Below, piece after piece: positions 1 through 10,414 of a stretch of DNA of 64,000 nt. The notes beneath the pieces are model-generated. The model had not been told where the DNA came from and ran no database searches. It worked only from the letters and a program-made list of their open reading frames with translations. The translations under genes and the position numbers were made by a program. Source of the DNA: Opitutus sp. (GTDB lineage Bacteria; Verrucomicrobiota; Verrucomicrobiia; Opitutales; Opitutaceae); contig JACEUQ010000003.1 of the NCBI GenBank assembly GCA_024998815.1, positions 728,121-792,120 of the forward strand, read 5' to 3'. Each line of letters starts with the position of its first letter. Position 1 is the first letter of the stretch.

Positions 1-250
1 CGAACTGGACCTCGTCGTAGCGGCCCGACTCCGGCTCGAAGTCCTGCCAGCGCAGGAAAAAGCGGATCGCGTTCAACCCCAGCGAGGCGAGGGTATCGAG
101 ATCGCGCGCCACTTCGTCTGCATCCCAGCGCTCCCACATCCGCAGGCCTGACGACGCGGGCCATTAGTTCACACCGACCGGAAAGATCCGGGTGCCTTCG
201 CGTGTGAAAAATCCATTCGAGTCAATACGGTAAGGAGTGGGTGACGACAT
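1..250 (-). pseudogene. GH5-like glycosidase, 5' part, interrupted by in-frame stop; runs off left edge
   Basis: Reading the minus strand from ATG at 250 gives a short leader, then FPVGVN, a TAA stop at 166-164 (codon 29), then WPASSGLRMWERW and LGLNAIRFFLRWQDFEPE in the same frame. This pattern (a GVNYWP start followed by the R-F-x-R-W core of the first barrel strands) is that of cellulase/mannanase-like GH5 enzymes. The stop sits exactly where the tyrosine of a NYWP motif is expected, so a single base change (TAC or TAT to TAA) explains it. The rest of the gene lies outside the window. It is the last visible member of the minus-strand glycan series, 81 bp after the alpha-galactosidase stop. 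Either a recent nonsense mutation or a base-calling error; family placement is by recognition only. Confidence 0.72.
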
Positions 251-331
251 GCTGCAGCGGTGCTGAGGGTGAGGTGAGTGGTGGGCGTTGAAGAAAAGGG
301 GAAGACGGGGTTCAGGCATGGGCGGAGCATA

Positions 332-2518
332 TTAGCCGCGTTTGAGATGCAGAATCAGCGCGGAGAAGTCGGCGGACACGGTGAGCGAGAGGCCTGCGGG
401 TGTCGGTTCGGCGGATACATCGACGCCGGAGCTTGCAGCAATGCTCCAGCCGGAGCCCTCGGGCCAAGGGAGTTGCGCGGTGGTGCCGGCGCTGGCTTCG
501 AAGGCGTGAAACACCACGAGGGCTTCGTCGCCCGCCGTGCGCACCACGGCCTGCCAGCCTCGCGGGTGGCGGCGGCTAGGGCCAATCTCGCGAAGGAGCC
601 GCGACCGGCCGTCACGAATGATGGGGGATATGCGTTTGTAGAGTTCGAGCACGCTGCGCACGTGGCGGATTTGTTCTTCGTTTAAGTCGGCCACCTCGCC
701 GGAGAGGCAGGCGCGGCCCAGGAAACACGCCGCGAGCTTGTAATGCAGCCGGCGCATGGAATCCGAGGGATGAAGGACGGCCCAAGTCTGGTTTTGCCTA
801 GGCAGGATGAGGCGATGGAGGTCGGCGGAGATGATCGGCAGATCCACCGGCTCGTGGGCGTCGCTGAAGGACGCCATGGCGCCGAGCGCGAGGAACGAGG
901 GCTCCAGACGGTGGCCGCCGGAGGCGCAGATCTCGATCACGAGATCGGGCAACTCGGAACGCAGGCGGCTAAAAAAGCGCTGCACGCCGTCGAGATGCGC
1001 GCGGAGCCCCTCGCCGAGGCCGTCGGGGTGATCGCACCCTATACCGATGGTGTCGTTGTAATCGACTTTTAGATACTCGAAGCCGTCTTCGCGCAGGCGG
1101 GCGATGACTTTTTCAGCCAGGTAGTCGTGGGTCCACGGGTCGGTGAAATCCCAGAAGCGGCGTGGGCCGACCTGGAGCACGCGGCCGTCGCGTCGAAGCT
1201 GGTGATCGGTGAGCAGCCAGGCGGCGCTGCCCTCGGTGCATACCTCGAACTCAAACCAGATGCCCGGTCGCAGCCCGAGCTTTTTCAACGATCGGACGAC
1301 GGGGGCCAGTCCTTGGGGAAAGCGATCCATGGCAATGTTCCAATCGCCGTTGATCTGGAATCCTCCCGGAGGTTTTTCCGCCCAACCGTCGTCGATGACG
1401 AATATATCCACCGGCAGTTCGCGCAGCACGTTGGCGGTGCGCAAGATGAACTCTGGGGTGGGTTTACCCCACGATGAGCACCACTCGTTGAAGATCACGG
1501 GGAGATCGCGCTCGATGACGGGAACCGATTTCAGCGGCTTGGCCTGCATGGAAGTGAGGCGCTGGCAGCAGGTGTCGAAATCGGCGGTCGATACGGTCAA
1601 CCAGGCCGGAAGAGTGGTGAAGGTTTCCCCCGGCTGGATGGTTTTCTTCCAATGGCCGAATTCTCGGTCCGCCAGTCCGCCCGAGATGGAGAGACGATCG
1701 TCGCCGCGACGAAAGATCTCCATCTGCCATGAGCCCGGGGCGTGAAGCTGGGCGGCCCAGAAGACCCCGGCCCCGGCGTCTTCCACGGCCACGAAGGGAA
1801 ACCAGCCGCGCACGGGCAGGGAGCCGACCTGGCCGTAACGCTCGCTGGTGACGCCGAAACCGCCCCAGGACCGTTCGAGATGGAGGTCTTCGATGCGGAC
1901 GCGCTCATGACGGCCCTCGTCGGCCCAGCAGGAGCGGAAGCGATGCACCCAGAGGCGTTCGGAAGCATCGGCGACGTGGAACGGGGTCAGATGGCCGAGA
2001 CAAAAACTCGAAAGCATTTCGAGCGTGAGGGCGTTGTCGCCTTGGTTTGAAAACTCGGTCCACACCGTAACCGATTCGTCGCCCGGCTGGTGCAGGAGGT
2101 GGTGGATGCAAGAGAAGTTTCGCGCGCCGCTGAGTTCGGTGCGGACCCGCAAGCTGCCGTCGGGTGCGTGTTGCGCGGTTTGGCTGGTCAGGCGCAGGCC
2201 GTCCACGGTGGGATTTTGGCGCATGCTGCGACCGCCGGTGAAGGCGTTGCCCTGAGGATCCTCCGCGAGCTTGAGCTGCACCAGCGAGTGTTCTCCGCGG
2301 GAGGCCGGTTGAGGCTGCCAGGCGAGGGGCGTGTGCACGGTTTCGGGGCCGGAGTGATGCGCACGCGGAGTAGCCTCGTTCGCGAGATGGGAATGCGGCA
2401 TGAGCCGCAGGCCCACCGCGTGTGTGACCGGGTCGAGCACGTAGATGGCGTCGAAATCGCCGCAGGCGTAGGCGACGCGGGGCTGGCTGGCGGAAAGAGT
2501 GAGTGCGGGTGAAATCAT
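332..2518 (-). CDS. Alpha-galactosidase, GH36 family
   Basis: Hydrolyses alpha-1,6-linked galactose from oligosaccharides or galactomannan. 728 aa, the usual GH36 size. An N-terminal beta-sandwich (to about residue 320) is followed by the TIM barrel, with DIFVIDDGW near 371-379, the nucleophile region LKVDYND (Asp486) and the acid/base region ASFSDAHEP (Asp553); the CASGG segment before it is typical. No signal peptide, so probably cytoplasmic and acting on imported oligosaccharides. It lies 54 bp downstream of the GHL6-type glycosidase on the same strand. With the GH130 phosphorylase at 13900 and the broken GH5-like gene it suggests galactomannan use (inference). Confidence 0.93.
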   Translation of the reverse strand: MISPALTLSASQPRVAYACGDFDAIYVLDPVTHAVGLRLMPHSHLANEATPRAHHSGPETVHTPLAWQPQPASRGEHSLVQLKLAEDPQGNAFTGGRSMRQNPTVDGLRLTSQTAQHAPDGSLRVRTELSGARNFSCIHHLLHQPGDESVTVWTEFSNQGDNALTLEMLSSFCLGHLTPFHVADASERLWVHRFRSCWADEGRHERVRIEDLHLERSWGGFGVTSERYGQVGSLPVRGWFPFVAVEDAGAGVFWAAQLHAPGSWQMEIFRRGDDRLSISGGLADREFGHWKKTIQPGETFTTLPAWLTVSTADFDTCCQRLTSMQAKPLKSVPVIERDLPVIFNEWCSSWGKPTPEFILRTANVLRELPVDIFVIDDGWAEKPPGGFQINGDWNIAMDRFPQGLAPVVRSLKKLGLRPGIWFEFEVCTEGSAAWLLTDHQLRRDGRVLQVGPRRFWDFTDPWTHDYLAEKVIARLREDGFEYLKVDYNDTIGIGCDHPDGLGEGLRAHLDGVQRFFSRLRSELPDLVIEICASGGHRLEPSFLALGAMASFSDAHEPVDLPIISADLHRLILPRQNQTWAVLHPSDSMRRLHYKLAACFLGRACLSGEVADLNEEQIRHVRSVLELYKRISPIIRDGRSRLLREIGPSRRHPRGWQAVVRTAGDEALVVFHAFEASAGTTAQLPWPEGSGWSIAASSGVDVSAEPTPAGLSLTVSADFSALILHLKRG

Positions 2519-2572
2519 AAATTACAATAAGGGAATGTGGGATCGTGGGAGTGACTGAGGGAGCGGGGAAAT

Positions 2573-4600
2573 TCAGGCGAAATAACCGGGAGATTCGAGG
2601 AGTAGCCGGCCTTCGGCGTTGGGCAGAATGAAGGTGCCCGGCTTGTCTGACAGGAGGTCTTCGTCGTCGCCAAAAACACGCAGGCGTTTTGTTTTGACCG
2701 GCAGGCGCAGCCGCAGACCGCCAAAGCCGGTGCGCTCCTCGATCATATCAATCTCGATGGCCTTGCGGGTGGGTATGTAGTGCAAGAGCGTGAGAAGCAG
2801 ATCGCGGCCGCGGCGGCGCGGCACGCAGAGCACGGTGGTGGGCAAGCCGTCGCCAAACGGCGCGGGACCGATCAGGCGTTGCATGGCGGCGCGCCAGCCA
2901 TCGCGCGCGGCGGTGTTGCCCGACTGGCGGTAATCGCGGAAGATCGGATCGGCGAAATACACCCAGTCGTCGCCCGCCAGAACGGCGGCATGGTCGGCGG
3001 GTCGTGCCTGCGGTGGCACTTGAAAATGAGAGGAAAACGCGAGTTCGCTGCGGTGAAAATAGGGCGGGACGCGCTCGACAAGCACCTTGATGCGGCGTCG
3101 GGCGGCCGGAGTAACCGGGCTCACGTTGTCGCCGGGCAGGTAGTGGACGCGGTCGCTGCGGGCGAGCAGCGGGGAAAAGTCGGCGCGGGCTCGCCAGTAG
3201 GTCGGTGCGTCGGCGACCGGGCCGGTGTTGAGCAGCTCGACGCCGGGGAGCTCGCATACGCCGTTGGCCGCGAAGGCGCTGCGGTGCGAGAAGAGGATTT
3301 TACCGCCGCGGGCGCGGTGGGCGGCTAGCTTGCGGGCGAGAGCGGGCGTGATGCTCACGGTGTCGGGCAGCATCACCAGATCGAGGCCGGCAAAGGAGGA
3401 GGCGTCGTCGAGGACGACGGTCTCGTAGTGGCTCTCCTCGCACATTTGCACCGCACCTTCGAGCACGATGTCGGTGTGGGCGGGGTCGAGATCCGGGCGA
3501 CCCGGCGCGACAATTCCGACCTGAGCGAGCGCCCGCGAATCGGCGTAAAAGGGTTCGGCGGCTTTGCACTGGGCATAGACTCCGCCGATGAGATCGTAGG
3601 CCCCGGCATCGAGGCGGCCGCGCGGGGGGAGTTGATCGCCGATGGAGTTGGCTCCGCCGAGCGCCTGGGAGCGGAAGCATTCGAATTCGAGGGCGGCGGG
3701 TGGCTTGAGTCCGCCGAAGTCGCCCCACATTTTCTGGAAGCGGCCGGTCATGCCCAGCCAGGGTTTTCCCCAGTGGCCGAAGGCGCGGGCGAGCCGCGGG
3801 AAGTGTTGGTAACCCCAGAAACCCGAGGGTAGCGATTCAAGTTCCCAGTGGGTCTGCTGGTCGTGGCGGGTGCGCACGCCGCAACGGTGGTCGGCGTAGA
3901 TGGGATTGGAGGAATTATAGAAAATGGTGGCGTCTTTTTTCAGGCCGCGCACCAGGCGGCTGAAGCGCCGGGCAAACGAAGCCTGGGCGAGCGATTCGAA
4001 GCGGGCCTGGGTGGCCTGGTCGTCGGCGAGGAGCCCGTGTTTCTCGCGGAAGCGGATGCTGGCTTCACTCCAGCAGGATTGGGGGGCGAAAAAAACGATG
4101 TCGATCCAGAGGCCGTCCACATCGTAAGCGGCGAAGAGCTCGCGGAGATGCGTCTCGATGTAATCCTGATAATCGGGGTGAAGCCAGTTGTTGAAGTGCC
4201 ACGGCGCTTGGCCGGGGGGCGCGCTGGGTTCGGGAAAGCCGACGCGGGCGGCACGGCCGTCGCGGCGGAGCTGGCGCCAGTCGAGGTGCTTTTGCGCGAC
4301 ATCCTCCTCCCAAGCCACGGTGGTGTAGATCGGCGCACGGATACCGGCGCGGTGCAGGGCTTCGATCTGCTCACCCAGAAGATCGCGACCTTTGAGCGCC
4401 GGGTGCATCACCCCGACCTTGGTCGGATAATAGCTCATGCCGTGGTGGCATTTTGCGAAGACGTTCACGCTGTCGACATGGGCGTCCTGAAGAGTGCGCA
4501 CGAACTCGCCCGCATCAAACTCCGCTCCGGCGTCGGTGATGAGCGGGGAGGTGTGGTAATCCAGGTGGATGTGGCGTTGAGGGAAGCGACTGGCTGGCAT
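2573..4600 (-). CDS. Putative glycosidase, GHL6-type barrel with beta-galactosidase-like trimerisation domain
   Basis: 675 aa, no signal peptide. The N-terminus (HIHLDYHTSP, then DAHVDSVNVFAKCHHGMSYYP) matches the hypothetical glycosyl hydrolase 6 (GHL6) family, a TIM barrel related to GH29/GH42-type enzymes; GLWIDIVFF near residue 165 probably holds the catalytic-strand acid. The middle (about 400-470, LDLVMLPDTVSITPALARKL) resembles the glutamine-amidotransferase-like trimerisation domain of GH42 beta-galactosidases. Substrate cannot be stated: an alpha-L-fucosidase or beta-galactosidase role is possible. The start ATG lies 5 bp after the FGGY kinase stop, so the two genes are co-transcribed. 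Confidence 0.8.
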   Translation of the reverse strand: MPASRFPQRHIHLDYHTSPLITDAGAEFDAGEFVRTLQDAHVDSVNVFAKCHHGMSYYPTKVGVMHPALKGRDLLGEQIEALHRAGIRAPIYTTVAWEEDVAQKHLDWRQLRRDGRAARVGFPEPSAPPGQAPWHFNNWLHPDYQDYIETHLRELFAAYDVDGLWIDIVFFAPQSCWSEASIRFREKHGLLADDQATQARFESLAQASFARRFSRLVRGLKKDATIFYNSSNPIYADHRCGVRTRHDQQTHWELESLPSGFWGYQHFPRLARAFGHWGKPWLGMTGRFQKMWGDFGGLKPPAALEFECFRSQALGGANSIGDQLPPRGRLDAGAYDLIGGVYAQCKAAEPFYADSRALAQVGIVAPGRPDLDPAHTDIVLEGAVQMCEESHYETVVLDDASSFAGLDLVMLPDTVSITPALARKLAAHRARGGKILFSHRSAFAANGVCELPGVELLNTGPVADAPTYWRARADFSPLLARSDRVHYLPGDNVSPVTPAARRRIKVLVERVPPYFHRSELAFSSHFQVPPQARPADHAAVLAGDDWVYFADPIFRDYRQSGNTAARDGWRAAMQRLIGPAPFGDGLPTTVLCVPRRRGRDLLLTLLHYIPTRKAIEIDMIEERTGFGGLRLRLPVKTKRLRVFGDDEDLLSDKPGTFILPNAEGRLLLESPGYFA

Positions 4601-4605
4601 AAAGA

Positions 4606-6267
4606 TTAACCGGCCATGAGGCTGCGGTAGGCCATGAAATCGCGGTGCAGGCGAAGGAAGACGCGGTGCTTGGCGTCGTGGTAGCGGCGCACTCGGGCCG
4701 GGCCCGGCGTGATCACGCGCTCGACGTGGTTCATGACGCGCATGGCGGCGAACACGTCGGGCTGCGCACCGGCGGCGACCGCGCCGAGCACGGCGGAGCC
4801 GAGTAGCACGGCCTCGGGCTCGCGGGCGAGCACGAGCTTGCAGCCGGTGATGTCGGCGTGTTCACGCAGAAAGACGGGGTTCTTGGTGCCGCCGCCGCAG
4901 GCGAAGATCGTGTCGATGGCGTAGCCCCGGCGGTTCATTGCGGCGATGATCTCCCGCGTGCCGTGGGCCACGGCTTGGATGGTCGCGAGGTAGAGCCGGG
5001 CGAGATCGTCGAGCGTGGCGGAAAGCGGCAGGCCGACGATGGCGCCGCGCAGGGTCGGGTCGGCCAGCGGCGATCGGTTGCCATGAAAATTCGGGTACAC
5101 GTGGAGATCGGCGGTGAGCGCGGCCGGATGGGAAACGCGTTCGGCGGCGGCGAGCGCTTCGAGCCGGGTGTTGAGAGCGGCGTAAACGGTGGTCTGGGCG
5201 CGCGCGGCCTCGGCCTGGAGTTCGGCGTAGGCGGCGTGAGTCTGGATGACGTGGTCAATAAGCGCGCCGGTGGCGGTCTGGCCGCCCTCGGTGAGCCAGA
5301 GGCCGGGGATCATCGCGGAGTGATAGGGACCCCAAATGCCGCCGATGAATCGGGGACGGGCGGATACAGCCATGTGACACGACGACGTGCCGCCGATGAG
5401 CGCGAGGCGGTGTTCGAGCGCGGCAGGAGTGGGTCGGCGCGAGCCGAATGAAGCGCCGAGCAGGCCGAGGCCGCCGGCGTGGGCGTCGATGATGGCAACG
5501 CCCACGGCGGTGCCGGCGACCAGGCCCAGGTGCTGCGCGGCTGTAGCGGTGAGGCCGCGACCGAGGGGCTCGCCCATGGGGCGTACGCGGGTGCCGATGC
5601 GGCGGAAGCCTTCGGTGGCGAGGTCGCCGAGGCCGATTTTTTTGAAGTAAGTGGTGTCCCAACCTGCGCCGTCGGGGCCGCGGTGGCCGAGGTAGGTCCA
5701 CTTGCACACGGTGGTGCAGAGCGAGCGGGTGTCGTCACCGGTGGCGCGATAGGTGAGGTAGTCGGGCAGGTCGAGGAAGCGGGCGGTTTTTTTCCAGGCG
5801 GCGGGGAGATTTTCTTTCAACCAGAGCAGCTTGGGCGTCTGCATCTCGGGGGAGATCACACCTCCGACGTGACGGAGCACCGGGTGCTTGGTGGCGTTGA
5901 TGCGGGCGGACTGGGGGATGGCGCGGTGGTCCATCCAGACGATGACGTTTTGCTCGGTGCGGCCGGTCGGGCTGAAGGAGACGGGGCGATCCTGGGCGTC
6001 GAGCAATACGAGGGAACACGTCGCGTCAAAACCGACGCCGAGGATCGCGGCGGGCGGCACGCCGGAATCGGCGACGGCCTGGCGGGCGGCCTCGCCGCAG
6101 GCGGCCCAGATGTCGTCGGAGGATTGTTCGACGAAATCGGGCGCGGGTTTCCACATTTGGATAGGACGCGATGCGCTGGCGAGCAGGCGGCCGTCGGCGG
6201 TGAAAACACCGGCGCGGGCGCTGCCGGTGCCGACATCAATGCCGAGGAAACGGGCGGGCGTGGACAT
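4606..6267 (-). CDS. FGGY-family pentulose kinase (D-ribulokinase-like)
   Basis: ATP-dependent sugar kinase of the FGGY family, 553 aa. The N-terminal phosphate-binding motif [16 protein letters not shown] (8-23) is followed by [14 protein letters not shown] and the VIVWMDHRA segment with the catalytic-type Asp; [14 protein letters not shown] sequence near 455 is the C-terminal adenosine motif. Sequence flavour is that of the pentulose-kinase branch (D-ribulose kinases) rather than xylulokinase or glycerol kinase, but the substrate is not fixed. Cytoplasmic. It sits 14 bp after the beta-helix gene and 5 bp before the GHL6-type glycosidase, so it probably phosphorylates a sugar released by this locus. 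Confidence 0.88.
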   Translation of the reverse strand: MSTPARFLGIDVGTGSARAGVFTADGRLLASASRPIQMWKPAPDFVEQSSDDIWAACGEAARQAVADSGVPPAAILGVGFDATCSLVLLDAQDRPVSFSPTGRTEQNVIVWMDHRAIPQSARINATKHPVLRHVGGVISPEMQTPKLLWLKENLPAAWKKTARFLDLPDYLTYRATGDDTRSLCTTVCKWTYLGHRGPDGAGWDTTYFKKIGLGDLATEGFRRIGTRVRPMGEPLGRGLTATAAQHLGLVAGTAVGVAIIDAHAGGLGLLGASFGSRRPTPAALEHRLALIGGTSSCHMAVSARPRFIGGIWGPYHSAMIPGLWLTEGGQTATGALIDHVIQTHAAYAELQAEAARAQTTVYAALNTRLEALAAAERVSHPAALTADLHVYPNFHGNRSPLADPTLRGAIVGLPLSATLDDLARLYLATIQAVAHGTREIIAAMNRRGYAIDTIFACGGGTKNPVFLREHADITGCKLVLAREPEAVLLGSAVLGAVAAGAQPDVFAAMRVMNHVERVITPGPARVRRYHDAKHRVFLRLHRDFMAYRSLMAG

Positions 6268-6281
6268 GGGCTCGGCGTGCT

Positions 6282-8210
6282 TTATTTGGTGAACTCGTAA
6301 GCGCCGAGGTCGGGCGCGGCGTCGCGCCAGCGGCCGTCGAGATCGGTGAGTGGGACGCCGGGATGGTCGGGCGCGGCGACGTCGATGGCGGGGCTGCCGG
6401 GGAGGAGGTGGAAATCTGCGGCGGTGGCATCGACCGACGGGGCGACGAGCAGCGGGTCACCGGAGAGGTGGCCGGTGACGACAGCTTGGCCGTCGTTGTC
6501 TGGAGAGGTGCCGAGGCCGCCGCCGTCGGCGAGGCCGTTGTCGCCGTCGCCGAACATGAGGTTGCGAGTGTAACTCACGGCTTTTGACCGGCCCATGCCG
6601 GTGTGGAGCGGGCGGCCTTTTTGCGCCCAGTGAATGTTGTTGGCCAGGCGCACGTCCTTGCATCTGCTGCCGGCCCAGATCTGGCGCCAGACGAGCTCGG
6701 GCGACTGGGCGTTGTGGTAGGCGGTGTTGTGGACGATGTCCACGTGGTTGGCGGCGTAGGTATGGATGCCGGAGCCGCCGTTGTTGAAGACGAGATTGTT
6801 TTGGACGAGGGTGCGACCCTCGTAAGGGATGTCGCTGGCACCGTCCTGGTAGTTGATGAAGTCGTCGATGATGATGCCGTTCCCGTCGGAGATGCGGCTG
6901 AGTTCGGACCAGGGGATGTAGCAGCGGTTACCGGAGGAGCGGTTGCCGATGACAAACATCTTGTAGTGGGTGTCGGTGTCGAAATCCCAGGCGCGGAAGA
7001 GACTGATGCCGCTGCCGGCGTAGCGCATGCCGTGGCAGTTGTCGCGAGTGGTGTTGCCCTCGACGGTGATGTGGTCGCCGGCAATGGCGGAGATGCCGCC
7101 GCCAGGAACCTCGCGGACGATATTGTTGATGAAACGGACATGGTGGGCCTTGCCGCCTTCCTCGGTGCCCTTGCGCGAATCGAGGGCGAGGCCGTTGGTG
7201 TTCATTCGGGGATCGCCGCTGTAGGTCTGGCCGTCTTTTTTGCGGAGGAGGCCGTCGGCCATGGCGGCGGCGCGCGGGATGTCGGCCGAGTAGCCGTGGA
7301 CATCGAGGCCGCGCAGCTCGATGTAGGCGGCGTTGTGGTTGAGACTCACGATGTCCCAGCCGTTGCCGCGCAGGATCGGGTGCTGGCCGGGGGCGGCGCG
7401 CAGGGTGATCCAACGGTCGGGCTCGCCGGCCTTGGCGATTCTCACGAGCGGTTCGGCGTCGGCGGAGACGTAGGTGCCGCCGAGCAGGAGGATGCTGTCT
7501 CCGGGTAGGGCAAGACCCACGGCACGCTGGATCGTGGCGAGCGCGGTGGCGGGAGTGCGGCCGTCGCGGGTGTTGTCGCCTTGGGGTGAAACGTAGAGGG
7601 CGGGCGCGGCGTAGGAGAGATTATCCACGACGAGGCTGAATTCGCCGCGCGGGAGCGGGAATGGGCAGGCGTCGTCGGCCATCTCGAAGCTCACACGAAT
7701 GGCGGGGGCACGTGGATCGAAGGTACCGGCGATGGCTTTGAAGTCGGCCAGATCAGGGGTGAAACGATAGAAGCTTTCGATGACAGGTGGCACCACCACG
7801 GTGGTGAGCGTACCGGTGGAGACACCGTTGGCTTGCACGCTTTCGATGAAGACGCGTACGGGGCGGAGGACGGAAACGCGTAGGTCGAAGCCGAGCGACA
7901 GATTCGCGAGGGATGTCTGGGTGGTGGTCACAGGGAACGCCGGAATGGTGACGCGGACGCGAGCGCCGGGAGCGGCGTCAGTTTGTAGCTTGGCGCGGAG
8001 GACAAGCGCACCGGTACGCGGTCCTCGATAGGTATCGATGGTGCCGAGCGGTTCCAGCGAGGCGCGGGCGCTTGCGCCAGGCGAGGCGGCGGCGGTGGCG
8101 AAGGGTTTTGCGGCCAGCGCGTCGAAGCGGGTGGAGAAGAGCGTCTGCGCCGGGGCGGCGGTGACGAGGGCGAGCGAGGCAAGGAAGGAGGCGGCGCGGC
8201 GGGGGTTCAT
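6282..8210 (-). CDS. Secreted right-handed beta-helix protein (DUF1565/polysaccharide-lyase-like)
   Basis: 642 aa from the ATG at 8210. The open frame extends much further 5' but only as antisense of the transporter gene. The chosen start gives a clean signal peptide ([22 protein letters not shown]) and overlaps the transporter stop as ATGA, a translational-coupling arrangement. Residues to about 220 form a beta-sandwich-like region; from about 225 the pattern [22 protein letters not shown] followed by [12 protein letters not shown] is the DUF1565 entry to a parallel beta-helix, with many N-rich turns ([20 protein letters not shown]) as in PL9/PL6 lyases and related surface proteins. Exported; probable polysaccharide lyase or binding protein. 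The activity itself is not proven by sequence. Confidence 0.85.
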   Translation of the reverse strand: MNPRRAASFLASLALVTAAPAQTLFSTRFDALAAKPFATAAASPGASARASLEPLGTIDTYRGPRTGALVLRAKLQTDAAPGARVRVTIPAFPVTTTQTSLANLSLGFDLRVSVLRPVRVFIESVQANGVSTGTLTTVVVPPVIESFYRFTPDLADFKAIAGTFDPRAPAIRVSFEMADDACPFPLPRGEFSLVVDNLSYAAPALYVSPQGDNTRDGRTPATALATIQRAVGLALPGDSILLLGGTYVSADAEPLVRIAKAGEPDRWITLRAAPGQHPILRGNGWDIVSLNHNAAYIELRGLDVHGYSADIPRAAAMADGLLRKKDGQTYSGDPRMNTNGLALDSRKGTEEGGKAHHVRFINNIVREVPGGGISAIAGDHITVEGNTTRDNCHGMRYAGSGISLFRAWDFDTDTHYKMFVIGNRSSGNRCYIPWSELSRISDGNGIIIDDFINYQDGASDIPYEGRTLVQNNLVFNNGGSGIHTYAANHVDIVHNTAYHNAQSPELVWRQIWAGSRCKDVRLANNIHWAQKGRPLHTGMGRSKAVSYTRNLMFGDGDNGLADGGGLGTSPDNDGQAVVTGHLSGDPLLVAPSVDATAADFHLLPGSPAIDVAAPDHPGVPLTDLDGRWRDAAPDLGAYEFTK

Positions 8211-9631
8211 GTGGAGAGTTTCCGGGCTTCGAGTTCGGCGCGGATGGCGGCCATGCGGGCGCGGGTGAGGGGGTAGAAAAGGCAGATAACGAAAGCGATG
8301 GCCCAAAAGGCGATGGGCAGGGAAATGAAGAGGATCAGCATGCGGTGAAGCACCTCGGGGGCCTGGTGGGTGATCTTGGCGGAGAAGCCGGAGAACGAGA
8401 GCACCGCCCCGCCGATGCCGACGGAGGCGGTGAGCGAGGCTTTGATGAACCACGAGTAGAACGAGTTGATCGCGCCCTCGCGGCGGCGACCGGTGGTGAG
8501 CGCGTCGTAGTCGCCGACATCGGCCTTCATGGACGGAAGGAAGAGCCACACGGCGGAGATGCCGCAGGACTCGAAGACGGCGGGCACGAGCATGAGGTAA
8601 GGCATGTCGGGCCGCAGGCACACGAAGTTGAGCGCGTAGCTGGACACGCAGAGGATGAGCATGGCCATGACCATAGTGCGTTTGTCGTAGCGACCGGCCA
8701 GCCAGGTGAGCAGCGGGATGGAGGCGAGGCCGGTGGCGACGTTGACGGTGGCCTTCCAGCCGAGGAGGACGGAGCCCGCGTTGATGTCGCCGTCGAAGAT
8801 GTAGTAAATGTAGATGTAGTTCGCGAGCGAGGCGACCGAGCTGTAGCCGAGCACGAGGAAAAACGAGACGCCGATGAGCACCCAGAGCGGACGGCAGGCG
8901 GCGGAGTCTTTCACGCTTTGCCAGAACGGCTCACGCGGCTGGCGGGCGGCGGTGGCGGCGTAGGTGCGCTCTTTGGTGAAGGCGACGGGCAGGATGCCGA
9001 AGACGACGATGAGGCCGGCGATGAACCAGCAGAGCGTGCGCATGCCGTGGACGATGTCGCCCTTGCCGGTGGCGGGATCGGCGAAGAGCGGGCCGGTGAC
9101 GAGGGCGAGCACCCAACTGCCGCCGAGGTAGGAGAGTTTGCTCACGACGGCCGACCACGCGCTGAGGCTGGTGCGCTCATCGTAGTTTGGCGTGAGCTCC
9201 ATCTGGAAGCCGTAGTAGGGCATGGCCCAGGTGGCGAAGCAGGTGAAGAACACGAGCCCGACGCCCGTGAGGTAAACGAGTTTGCCCGTGTCGCCGAGCC
9301 CGGCGGGCATGAACCAGAAAAGCGGGAACAAGGCGGCGGTGAGCAGCGCGCCGACCACGATGAAGGGACGACGCCGGCCCCAGCGGGTGCGGGCGTTGTC
9401 GGAGAAATTGCCAATGACGGGATCGATAAACGCCTCCCACAGGCGCAGGATCATGAGCACCGCGCCGAGCGCGAGCGGCTCCATGCCCAGGCCGATATTG
9501 AAGAACGGCATCCAGAGCACGCTGGTCATGAGTTGAACGGCCACATACTCGGCGTTCACGCCAAGGGAGAACGTGAGTTTTTGCAGCAGCGGGATGCGCT
9601 CGTGCTCGGGGATGATGGGGCGGGTGGACAT
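8207..9631 (-). CDS. MFS sugar transporter, GPH (glycoside-pentoside-hexuronide:cation symporter) type
   Basis: 474 aa polytopic inner-membrane protein with about 12 hydrophobic segments. The N-terminus LTFSLGVNAEYVAVQLMTSV and the RTRWGRRRPFIVVGALL loop (around residue 85) are characteristic of GPH symporters such as the melibiose and glucuronide carriers. Expected to import oligosaccharides or glycosides by cation symport. Its stop overlaps the beta-helix gene start (ATGA), placing it in the same transcript as the hydrolases downstream. Substrate is inferred only from the neighbours. Confidence 0.9.
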   Translation of the reverse strand: MSTRPIIPEHERIPLLQKLTFSLGVNAEYVAVQLMTSVLWMPFFNIGLGMEPLALGAVLMILRLWEAFIDPVIGNFSDNARTRWGRRRPFIVVGALLTAALFPLFWFMPAGLGDTGKLVYLTGVGLVFFTCFATWAMPYYGFQMELTPNYDERTSLSAWSAVVSKLSYLGGSWVLALVTGPLFADPATGKGDIVHGMRTLCWFIAGLIVVFGILPVAFTKERTYAATAARQPREPFWQSVKDSAACRPLWVLIGVSFFLVLGYSSVASLANYIYIYYIFDGDINAGSVLLGWKATVNVATGLASIPLLTWLAGRYDKRTMVMAMLILCVSSYALNFVCLRPDMPYLMLVPAVFESCGISAVWLFLPSMKADVGDYDALTTGRRREGAINSFYSWFIKASLTASVGIGGAVLSFSGFSAKITHQAPEVLHRMLILFISLPIAFWAIAFVICLFYPLTRARMAAIRAELEARKLST

Positions 9632-9670
9632 GCGTTGGGGAGGTCGGTCGGGCCAGGGAAAAACGGTGAC

Positions 9671-10375
9671 TCAACGCTCCGCGCCGAGGGTGAGATCGTC
9701 GAGGGAGATGCTATCGCCGGGAGTCCAGGCGGAGGGTGCGGCGATGCGCCACTCGATCTTGAGGCGCAGACGACGGCCTTGGAGCGTGCGGGCGACCGCG
9801 ATGAACTCATCGATCGCTTTCGCCGGAAGCTGGTCGCCCCGGACGGCGTATTTTTCGAAGCGGCCGGAGCCGGTGGTCTCAGGCAGCTCCAAATAGGCGC
9901 GGGCTTCGAGCTCCTCGAAACCGGAGGGCATGGCCCAGCCCAGCAGGCATTGCACGGATTGACCGGTGGGGACGCGAATCGCGAACGCGAGGCGCAACGC
10001 CCAGAGATCGCCTGCGCGGAGGGATGCCCCCGTGTGTTCGAGGAACACGATCGGCCCGGCGGTGACGCTGTAGAATTCGACTTGGTCGGAACCCTCGACC
10101 GGCGTAATCAGCAAGGCTACGCCACCCTTCTCGCCGGCACCCGGGCGCACGGCGATTTGAATCACACCGCCCTTGGACCAGGCGTTGAAACGTCCATCAA
10201 GCAGAGAGGTAAATGTGGTGCCCGTTGGCGGCGGGTAGAGCGCCTCCTGCGCCGGCACCGCATCAAAATTCTCTGCATAGAGCCGGGTGGTTTCAGCTGA
10301 TGCAGTTACTGACAGCGCTAGAGCAAGGCCGAGCCAAGGCGTCACCCGAAAGGCGACGGCGAAGAAACTGGACAT
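9671..10375 (-). CDS. Secreted protein of unknown function, paralogue of the next gene upstream
   Basis: 234 aa with a signal peptide ending near AETTRLYAENFD. After it comes a pattern NFD..P, then GRFNAWSKGGVIQIAV, G-GGVALLI, and a C-terminal ISLDDLTLG, which recalls carbohydrate-binding-type beta-sandwiches and the LamG-like 'FEDNFDD...' secreted proteins of Verrucomicrobia. It shares layout with the 217-aa protein at 10415-11068 (see findings). Probably exported and a binding or surface protein. I do not recognise a defined family. Confidence 0.7.
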   Translation of the reverse strand: MSSFFAVAFRVTPWLGLALALSVTASAETTRLYAENFDAVPAQEALYPPPTGTTFTSLLDGRFNAWSKGGVIQIAVRPGAGEKGGVALLITPVEGSDQVEFYSVTAGPIVFLEHTGASLRAGDLWALRLAFAIRVPTGQSVQCLLGWAMPSGFEELEARAYLELPETTGSGRFEKYAVRGDQLPAKAIDEFIAVARTLQGRRLRLKIEWRIAAPSAWTPGDSISLDDLTLGAER

Positions 10376-10414
10376 GGGGAAAGCGGCGAACGGGGTAACT
10401 CGTTGAAGCGAGGC

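Noticed and set aside
8345..10300. Long plus-strand open frame (651 codons) opposite the MFS transporter
   Set aside because: High-GC antisense frame; His/Glu/Gly-rich composition without domain features, and the minus strand has clear MFS motifs.
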